The notes under the pieces are model-generated. The model had not been told where the DNA came from and did not search any database. It worked only from the letters and a program-made list of their open reading frames with translations. The position numbers were made by a program, and so were the translations under genes. This document shows, piece after piece, positions 55,853 through 64,000 of a DNA stretch of 64,000 nt. How positions within the stretch are numbered: position 1 is the first letter of the stretch; each line of letters starts with the position of its first letter. This DNA is from Obelidium mucronatum (taxonomy: Eukaryota; Chytridiomycota; Chytridiomycetes; Chytridiales; Chytriomycetaceae): the NCBI GenBank assembly GCA_025765595.1, contig JAIVFH010000011.1, forward strand, positions 124,001 to 188,000, in the 5' to 3' direction.

Positions 55853-58448
55853 ATGAAGTTCAGCTTTTTAGTTTTCGCGTTCCTGATATCGACCGCGTCT
55901 GCGCAGCTGGCAGAAGGAACTTACAATCTCCTTGTGAACACACCCAAGTGCTTTTCCTTTAGCTTCCTACTTGGACCGACTCAAACAGGAAAAGGCATCT
56001 ACTTTGTTTCGACACTGACGCCAAAGCTTGTGCCACCACTCACACCCAAGTATGATCCAGCGTGTATTGCTACAATCACGTTCAAGCCTGGGAAAGGAAT
56101 TATAGAACCTTACACTATGGGTAAAGATCCTTTGTACAATGGGACCTGTTCTGGTACAACTTTCACTAGCATGCAGTACTTCTTCCCCAGTATTGGTCTA
56201 GTCTTTCCTAACTCTCAGCAAATGTTTTTACGTGATGCTAAGTTGACAAACCAAATGGTCATTTCAATTTGGTTTGAAACTTTATCCGTCGCTTGCGAGT
56301 ATTCATACTACTCAAACTCAGTTGCTCCACGTGGTTACTACCAGCAAGATGGCAAAGCTGTATGTGGATCTCAAGCCCCTTCAGTGCAATCGAAATATAC
56401 AAACCTGAATTGCCTCTCGAGCTTCGAAACAATCACCTCCACTATTCCAAGCATTAAACTTACAACGCGTAGTCCTGCGTGTCCAAGCGATACAAGCGGA
56501 TATCAGGCGTTTGCGGCTGTTTACGGTGTTCAGCCACAAGATGTGACAATCTTTGAAAAAGCTAACGGCCAAAAAGTCACTGTAATTGTGTCACAAGGAG
56601 CTAGATCTAATACTCCAGTCACTCAATGTGTTCTCAATTACAATTTCGTTCCTGGAGGCTCCACAGTTCCAAGTCTTTCCATGCCACTGTCTGGAATCTA
56701 CACCTTGTACAGTCGCAGTGTATTACCTTCAACACCATCGGCGCCTTCTGGACCTTCGGGATCATCTAAAAGAGGCGAAGATACAATTGCCGGGAGCTGC
56801 TTTGATTCTTTCAAATTCGACAAGTATGTTGATTCTATCCAGTTTCTTGGAGGTTGCAATGGTGTTGCAAACGACACAACCAATCGATTGAATCAGGGAC
56901 TCACAAACAAGGCTGCAAGCTTTGCGTCCTATACGGGAACCTTTGACACAATCGACTTTACCCCAGAGTACCCAGCTACCAAAAGAGAGGTCCAAGTGAT
57001 CAATTCGAGTCCTGCATTCTATTACAAACTGCTGCGTTGCGGAAAGCAAGAGTGCGGAAACTCCATTGGGACTACTATAGCCGACTGTTACTGTGATAAA
57101 GACCAAGGAACATGTCAAACGGGCAAAGCGGACCAACCAAACGGATTTTGCTGCAAAAATACACCCCTTACAAGTTATCCAGATGGAATGAATTGCGGCC
57201 TTGTTTCTGATGGATGTGGAGGCACTGTTCCCGAGAAATTCTGTGCCAATGGAGATGTGTGCAGTAAAAATGTGTGCGTTACTCCAGACACAGATGAAAG
57301 CTATGTACAAGCTGCAAATAACCTTGGCCAAAGCTGGACGCCACCTTGCGCGACAAACTGTCTCAAACTCGTGCGTGTTTGTTTTGTGTGATGAGGAATA
57401 TCGCTTACTTCCCAATTTCCAGTATCCCAACATATCTTCCGAAGCCGTCCTCAAGGCCTCGTGCTATGATCCATCTGGGGCCCTGGAAAAGTATTCTGCC
57501 TGTTTTGAAAACTGCTCTCCGAATTCGAGTGAAAGGGTAAGGATGCCGCCCTACAATAGGTTTGGAGTGCTAAACCTGGACCAGGCTTTCTTTGCATTGA
57601 ACAAACTCTGTTCAGCATACTTGGTTCCAGTTCCAGAGATCGAAAATTTCACCATGTCTGTCTTGACACTCAAACTAAAAGCTCCAAAAGTTGTCCTTCT
57701 GTCACTTTCTGCAGGCTTCAACTCGAATTTTAGCATCAGAACCAACTTTTCTAACAACTACACAGGCCCAATAGAAGTGAAAAAGCGCGACGCATCAATA
57801 ACGTTGTATGATTTACCAGCATTTTTAAAGTGTGAAATTCTTCCCATTATTTTATCCTATCGAGTCTGTGCAGGAGGTTTGAGTGATGAAGGTTGTAGTG
57901 GACAGATTTCGAATCATGTCAAAACTATTTACTTGGATCCCAAGTTGAATTCTGACGCTTCAGGATGGCCGAAAAAAGTGTGTCGTTCAGGTTTTGAATG
58001 CGGTTCTGACTCTGATGGTTGCGGTGGTACGATTGCGAGTTGCGGAACGTGTAAGACAGGATTTCAATGTGAGGAGAATAAGTGCATAACAACCACAACT
58101 ACAACTACTACAACTACAACTACTGCAACTTCTACTGCTACTGCTACTGCTACTGCTACTACAACGACTACTTCAACGACTACAACAACGGCGATAACTA
58201 CCGCAACTACTACAACAACGGCGACAACTGAAACTGTGACCACAACTACTGCTACTGAAGTTGCAACAACCACCACCGTCTCAACGATTTCGAGCTCTGC
58301 TGACGTTGCGTACACAGTATCAACAACTTATGTTCCGAGCAAAACTGCGACAGCCACGATCAGCAAACCAAGCGACCTTTACGTGAACGCGGGTGAAATT
58401 GTAGCTGCTGGTGGATTGGGATTAGTTGGCGCCGCACTTCTTCTCTAA
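55853..58448 (+). CDS. Cys-rich surface protein with Thr stalk and GPI-type C-terminus (paralogue 3)
   Basis: The chosen start is 55853 (signal peptide MKFSFLVFAFLISTASAQ); the open frame extends upstream to an ATG at 55751 but the signal peptide favours the inner one. Introns are 57371-57422 and 57537-57584. One N-terminal module is related to those of paralogue 2 (EGTYNLLVNTP, SLPSGIYTLYS-like MPLSGIYTLYS, CGKQECGNSIG...DCYCDKDQGTC). A single Cys-rich unit (NCGLVSDGCGGTVPEKFC), the beta domain, one more unit (CGSDSDGCGGTIASCGTC), a pure Thr-rich stalk (58090-58290) and VNAGEIVAAGGLGLVGAALLL follow. It is a compact, undamaged member of the family. Confidence 0.8.
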
Positions 58449-58511
58449 TGATCGTTTTTTTTTTTGTTTTTGTTTTTTTCTTCCTTTTGTTTTGAAATAC
58501 TTCTCAATAAA

Positions 58512-60220
58512 ATGTCCTCATCTGAATACGAAACCGCCTCTCAGTTCAGCGACCACTCGGCTCTAACAGCAACGTCAGCTTCTACAATTCCAATCGAAGG
58601 ATCATTGTTCACCTGTCTAGCTGTAAGTAGGACATTTGGCAAGCCAGGAGTCAAGCTGACGCCCTTCAATGTTCCAAAAACAGTGTCATGTTGCTTTCCG
58701 CAGTGCCGACAATCAGAGAGACCATTACCGGTCAGACTGGCACAGATACAACTTGAAGAGAAAGGTGGCTGAGCTTCCACCAGTTTCCATGGAGAACTTT
58801 GCGCAACGATTGTCTGGTAACTTTTGAAGCCTCTCTTTGATTTGCAATCCCGAGATTTTAACACTTTTCTAGCTCAAGCGGCAAAGTCTTCCGAAGATGC
58901 TGCCAAGCAAGGATTCAGTGCAACTTGTCAAGTCTGCAGGTGTGTTTTGTTTTTGTCTTGTACTTGACCACGTTTCAAACGCCCCCGTGCTTGCTATCAG
59001 GAAAACTTATTCAACCGAGAATGGATACGCGAATCATTTGGCTTCAAAGAAACACAGGGAGGCCCAGGTTGCGTGGGATAAAGCGGAAGCCAGTGGAGTC
59101 AGATTAGGTAAAATGGGAGGAATGTCTTAGTGAAAGGAATACGGAAACTAAAGCATCCGAATCTTTTTTTCTTTTTTCTCTTCACACAGCAAAACAATCA
59201 GCGAATAGTGGAACTGCTGCCGCCGCCCCTACCGCCGCGTCATCCTCTCAAGACGCAGCTCCGAAAGCCCAAATCCCATGGAGAGTACAACTCGCCTCCG
59301 CTCAAACAGAAGATGAATTAAATGCAGTCATTGACTCAAAGATTGCAGCTTCAATCCACTTGGACCCCCACCAAGACTGTCTCTTTTGTACAAACAAATC
59401 CGAATCTATGGAATCAAACCTCAAGCATATGGCTGTTGCGCACAGCTTTTTTGTTCCCGATTTGGAATTCTTGGTGGATATGGAAGGGTTGTTGCGGTAT
59501 TTGGCTGAGAAGATTAGTGTGGGCAATGTGTGTATTTTTTGTAATGGAAAGGGACGCGCTTTGCATACCCTGGAAGCTGTACGAAAGCATATGGTTCGTT
59601 TTGTGAAAGAGTTTTTTTTTATATTTCTTTAAACTCTTTTTATTTCTATTCACTGATATTTATTTTGTTTACTTGACGTTGAACAGATTGACAAGGGACA
59701 TTGCAAAGTCGAATACGAAGACGGCGGCGAACTCGAATTAGGCGACTTCTACGACTTCAGCTCCACATGGGCAGACGACAACGAAGACGACGAAGAAGCA
59801 GAATGGGAAGACATGGAAGATGGCGAAACCGAAGGAATGGAAATCGACCCCTCAGAAATCGAAGACGCCATTGTCGCGCGACGCGCCAGAAAGAGAGTGC
59901 CCATCCTCAGTGAAGACGGAATGCAACTCACACTTCCCTCTGGAAAAAAGATTCTCCACAAGAACGCCCACGTGATTCGAGTCCCCAAAACCCCACTTCC
60001 CGATTCGCTGGCAATCACGCGAAGTGCGGCTGCAAACTATGCTACTTTGAATGCTGTTGCGATTCGCAGCAAGATTGCAACTATGGCGTTGGAGAGGGAG
60101 GCCAAGAAGCAAAACTACAAGGTCAGCAGAGGGTACCAGGACTTCAGGGCCAAGGTTGGGCAGAGTGCAAACAAGAGTACAATCAACCAACACTTCAGAA
60201 GTCAAATCGGATTCGATTAG
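58512..60220 (+). CDS. REI1: REI1/ZNF622-type cytoplasmic 60S biogenesis factor
   Basis: Five introns join in frame. The first zinc finger, FTCLACHVAFRSADNQRDHY..DWHRYNLKRKV, is split by the intron at about 58623-58683. The second is ATCQVCRKTYSTENGYANHL..KKHRE. The C-terminal pair (CLFCTNKSESMESNLKHMAVAH and CIFCNGKGRALHTLEAVRKHM) is followed by the acidic DxxDFSSTW..EEAEWEDME and PILSEDGMQLTLPSGKKI..R, typical of the family. It recycles pre-60S export factors (Arx1/Alb1) and probes the peptide exit tunnel in yeast. Confidence 0.92.
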
Positions 60221-60415
60221 AGGGTGGGTTTTTTTTTTCGGGGTGGGGGCGATTTGTTGGGGATATTTTTTTTTTGGGCGTGTGTGGGTTCGGGAGCATG
60301 GTTGAGAGCTTTGTTCTTAAATATTAGCGGGGTGGGAGATAATAAATACATGGCAGTTGTATGCCAAAGAAATTCATTGGTTGAAATCTATTTGGGAAAA
60401 CTGCACACAACGCAA

Positions 60416-61779
60416 ATGTCCAAAGAGTCTCCAATCCCTGCCATTCTGGCATACTGCTGTGCATCCATCGTAAGCTGCAATCCAACGCAAAAAATCAGTA
60501 GATAGCATCATTGAAGACTAACGCAACAACAATCAGCTGATGACAGTGACAAACAAGATTGTGCTGTCCAGTTACCAGTTCCGCATGCCCTTCCTTGTTC
60601 TTGCCATGCAGGTAACGGAAACATCAAAAAAAGCAAACAAAAGGAGTAAACCTGTCTCAATTCCCGCACAGTCTAGTTGCACTGTTCTCATGCTGGCAGT
60701 ATTTTCCCGCCTCGGTCTCATTACCCACCGAAAATACAACTCATACGATGCTAAACGCTGGTTCCCAATCTCATTTGCACTCGTCATGATGATCTACACT
60801 GGCGCCAAAGCATTACAATACATGTCCATCCCACTTTTCACAATCTTCAAGAACTTGACGATTATCTTGATTGCCTATGGAGAACTGTTGTTTTTCAAAG
60901 GGGCGCCTGTTACACCGTTGGTGCTTGTTGCGTTTTCAATGTTGATTATGAGTTCTTTGATTGCTGGTACAAAAGTCGTTCATTCATCTGCAAGATTTCA
61001 TGTTAATCACTAACCCCACACCTTTTCCCCCTTTTTCCCTTTTATTAGGATGGAGCGACATTGCATCTGGAAACGTTGTCAAAAAGGGAACCGACGAAGT
61101 CGGCCTCTTTGTCGCCTACTTTTGGATGGCCCTCAACTGTCTCACCACCGCCTTCTTTTCCCTATTCCTGCGCTCCAAAATCAAGGACTTCAACTTTAAA
61201 GAATTCGACACAGTCTACTTCAACAACCTGCTCTCGATCCCCGTGTTGGTGGTTTCCTCGCTTCTTTTTGAAGGAGGTGCGTTTGCGGATAGTTATGCGA
61301 GATTTGTTGTTCCTGGGGAAGAGAGTGGGGATTTGTTTTGGTTGATTGTGGCGATTGGGGTTAGTAGTGTGAGTGCGTTTGCTATTTCGTATGGTGGGTC
61401 TTGGTGTGTGAGAGTCACGTCTTCTACGACATATAGGTTTGTTTTTAATAATCAATTCGTTTTTTTATATGTTTTAATTTATTTTGGAATTTATTGTCTT
61501 TTTTTTTTCTTTAGTATGGTTGGTGCTCTCAACAAGCTTCCAATTTCAATCTCTGGAATGATCTTTTTCTCTGACCCAGTCACATTTGGTTCTGTATCCG
61601 GTGTTATTATTGCTTTCTTTGGAGGAATCGTGTATGCATATGCAAAGAGTAAGCAGGCGTTGCAGAACCAAGGACGGCTGCCTGTTCCAGTGACTGATCC
61701 AAGTTTGAACAAACATGGATTGCCGGGTGATGGTGCGGGCAATGGGTTGCCGATTTATGATGCCTCTGACAAGAAGTAG
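60416..61779 (+). CDS. VRG4: GDP-mannose transporter (Golgi)
   Basis: The start chosen is 60416 ([18 protein letters not shown]); an in-frame upstream ATG near 60350 would add about 22 residues. Exons join as [37 protein letters not shown] and [14 protein letters not shown]. The nucleotide-sugar-transporter motifs [13 protein letters not shown] and [16 protein letters not shown] are present; GALNK is the GDP-mannose-binding motif of Vrg4. There are about ten transmembrane helices. It supplies GDP-mannose for protein mannosylation in the Golgi, relevant to the Ser/Thr-rich surface proteins in this window. Confidence 0.93.
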
Positions 61780-61930
61780 AAGATTTGAGAAAAGAAATGA
61801 ACTGACTTACAATATTGACTTTTGTGTTTTAAAAAAAAGGGTTATTCATTTAAGAAAACCCGCCCACAACTACATCAAAAAAAATACAAAAGCGTTCCAA
61901 TTATATAACAGTTCAAATATAAATTATACT

Positions 61931-64000
61931 TCAAGATCGTCCTTCAATCTGAATAAGGGAGAGAATATTCAGCATGAAAATTAAAACGACCGAAAAAAAA
62001 AAAAGAAAACCACAAACCTGCATCAACAAATCATCACAGATTTTCGTCAATTCCGCATTTTCTTGAGTTTTGGTATCCACAGTTCGCTCAAGCGCTTGCG
62101 CATGCAACTCAACGCGAGTAATTTTCACTTTCAAAGCAGCAATCTCTTTTTCAAATGCGGCTCTGACGCGAGCGATTTCCACGTTGGCGCTGTTTAGTAG
62201 AGAATGATTGTCAGTGTAACGACAGAAACCCCCATCACTGAAAACCAACACCATTCAAAAAAAAATAAAAATAAAAAGTTACCTCTCCAGTTTTTCTTCA
62301 GCATGTAATTTTAACGCCTCATACCGCTGTTCCCCTTTCCTTCCTTCCTCCAACGCTTCTTCTCTTGCCTTCACGAGTTTCAACGAGGCTTCTCGTTCAT
62401 CCTCCAAATCAAGTCGTAATTGCCTGTGCCGCGCCAATAAATCAGAATGCTCCTTTTTGAGATTGTCATGTGATGTTGTAGTTTCCGCAACTGTTGCTCG
62501 CAGAGTTTGAAGTTCCAACGAGGTTTGGGCATCGTCTTGTTCCTTCTTGGCTAGGGATAAGAATGCAGAGACAGATTTTTAAGAGACAAAAAAGTGGCTT
62601 TCGAAAGTTGAAAGTATACCAATAAGCTCCTTCATGAAATGCTCCCATTCCTGCAGGGTTTTCTCCATTCTCTTTTTTGATGCTTCAGAGTCGATTCGAC
62701 GGGTATCCAAGTCCTGAATCTCAAGTTGAAGAAGCTCAAACTCTTTTTCAAACTTTTTTTTTGGAGAGCCAAGAAATGTAAATCGTTTTCTGTCAAATCA
62801 AAGTCACTTTAACAACGTTTTTTTTTTACCTTCATGGTTAGTTCATTGCGAACAATAGATACATCGCGTTCTGAATACTTTGGTACACTGTTGGGGGTGC
62901 TGAATACGCTGTGGAGTTCGTACATTGCTGCTGTTGGTGCACTCTTTGTTCCTGGTCCATTCGCATTTCCTCCATTTATACTTTCAGTAGTGGCTGTACT
63001 ATTTGATCGTCGATTCATCATTCCACTGCTGTATCTAGATAAACCAGCTGTTGGAGTGGATGCTGGGTTATAGTGGCTGTTTAAGGACGTGGCAGAGTTG
63101 ACGGGGGAGTTGAAGCTGACAAGTGGTTCATGACTTTGATTCTGTATTTGTTGCTGTTGTTGTTGTTGTTGTTGATGTTGATGTTGCTGCTGCTGGTGTT
63201 GATGTTTGCCAAGTGGTGTCCCGCCCCGCGGGAGTGAGAGAATAGGTGGGTACTTGATGGCAGGAGAGTCTGCGCGGGAAAGGGCGGCATATGATGTCAC
63301 GCCTCCTTTTTGGTGCGGTCGCGGCGTGGCAGAAGTAGAAAACAACGGTGAAAACGCGTTTGCTTCCCGTAAAGAGTCTTCACATGTGTTGGAGGGTGAA
63401 GTGACCAGAAATGGCGACTCTCCAGAACTGGCAGAATTGAATTGCATCTCCGAATCAAATGAAGAGCGCGGCATCTCCGATGCAAATATATCAGGCGTTA
63501 AATCAGGCGCCGGTTGGGCCTGTTGTGGGAGAGACTCTTCAGTCAGGTCTGTGCAGAAAGACGACGTCGGCGATCCCCGCGGAGAAAAGAATTCGTCCTT
63601 AGTAATGACGGATGGCGAGCGCGGGGCGGCTTTTGTTGGCAATTCGTGGCGTTCAGCGGCGGGCGGGATTTGCGGCGACGCGTCTTTTTCGGCGTCTTCT
63701 TTTTTCGGCGCCGCGACGCCGACGCCGACGCCGAATTCGAAGCCGAAGCCGATGCTCGAATGCGGCCGCCCGGCGTCGCCTTCGAACGCCGGCGCCGCGT
63801 GCAGCGCCGAGTGCGCGCGCCGCAGCGTTTTGTTCGCCGCGAGACGCGCGGACGCCTTTCGCATCGAAGAAGGATAAAAAGAGTCGAAAGAAGAATGAGT
63901 CACATCTTGGCCTTCGCCGTAAAACAAAACACAAAAGACGCACCTCGCTCTCCGCCTTCATAAACACCTGCCGCAGCGGACTCTTGGGCGACCCTGCCAC
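61931..64000 (-). CDS. TACC-domain centrosomal/spindle coiled-coil protein (5' end outside window)
   Basis: From the window end: GSPKSPLRQVFMKAESE (63943-64000) is spliced over a polypyrimidine-rich intron to ASARLAANKTLRRAHSALH. A long disordered segment follows with Ser/Pro and a Gln/His tract (63130-63220). Then the C-terminal coiled coil reads FEKEFELLQLEIQDLDTRR, EQRYEALKLHAEEKLERAN and TVDTKTQENAELTKICDDLL. EGxxRYxALKxHAEEKLxxAN and ENxELTxICDDL are the TACC signatures. The last exon is only 18 bp (61931-61948: IEGRS stop). TACC proteins stabilise microtubules at spindle poles together with XMAP215-type proteins. Confidence 0.88.

Noticed and set aside
63514..63963. Arg-rich frames near the window end
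   Set aside because: They overlap the TACC gene exon, whose frame is supported by a spliced join and downstream coiled coil.

Overview
This is a eukaryotic nuclear window with short GT-AG introns (mostly 45-110 bp), compact intergenic spaces and genes on both strands. It carries an inner-arm axonemal dynein heavy chain, an alpha-tubulin gene, a chromodomain Ty3/gypsy retrotransposon and fungal-type genes (SSF1/PPAN, REI1, VRG4). A flagellated fungus, most likely a chytrid (Chytridiomycota), fits best. Taxon is inference; no rRNA or other marker is present.

Layout. 1-600: 3' end of a gene with an MA3/eIF4G-like C-terminus, then tRNA-Thr(AGT). 1068-17649 (minus): axonemal dynein heavy chain of the DNAH3/7/12 type, SSF1/PPAN and alpha-tubulin in tandem. 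17650-19440: a BTB-domain relic and a roughly 1-kb palindrome that includes the start codon of the next gene. 19441-40516: an accessory region built from a segmental duplication. Each copy holds a Cys-rich, Thr-rich, apparently GPI-anchored surface protein, a small mitochondrial-type gene and the start of a Myb/SANT gene. In the left copy the mitochondrial gene is broken by a 9.8-kb DNA transposon with long inverted repeats and an 8-bp target duplication (23808-33634). That transposon contains a young 6.8-kb Ty3/gypsy element (24741-31505; 234-bp LTRs with 2 differences; 5-bp target duplication).

40570-64000: a multi-SANT gene whose 681-bp intron holds an array of GC-rich mini-hairpins; a seven-TM protein; a DUF4291 gene; a PH-domain protein; a repeat-rich mucin-like surface protein diverging from a MYND-finger gene; a two-PAH (SIN3-like) protein with a C-terminal membrane anchor; a third Cys-rich surface protein; REI1; the GDP-mannose transporter VRG4; and a TACC-domain coiled-coil protein cut by the window end.

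Themes. Two cellular systems stand out: flagellum, microtubule and centrosome genes (dynein, tubulin, TACC) and cell surface and glycosylation genes (three Cys-rich GPI-type proteins, one mucin-like protein, VRG4). Several deeply conserved genes (alpha-tubulin, SSF1, dynein, the SANT gene) show single-base frame discontinuities, mostly one extra base and often beside a homopolymer. Either the assembly has indel errors or there is unusual frame-maintenance biology. Raw reads or cDNA would decide. Splice sites given here were placed by eye from conserved protein motifs and reading phase.
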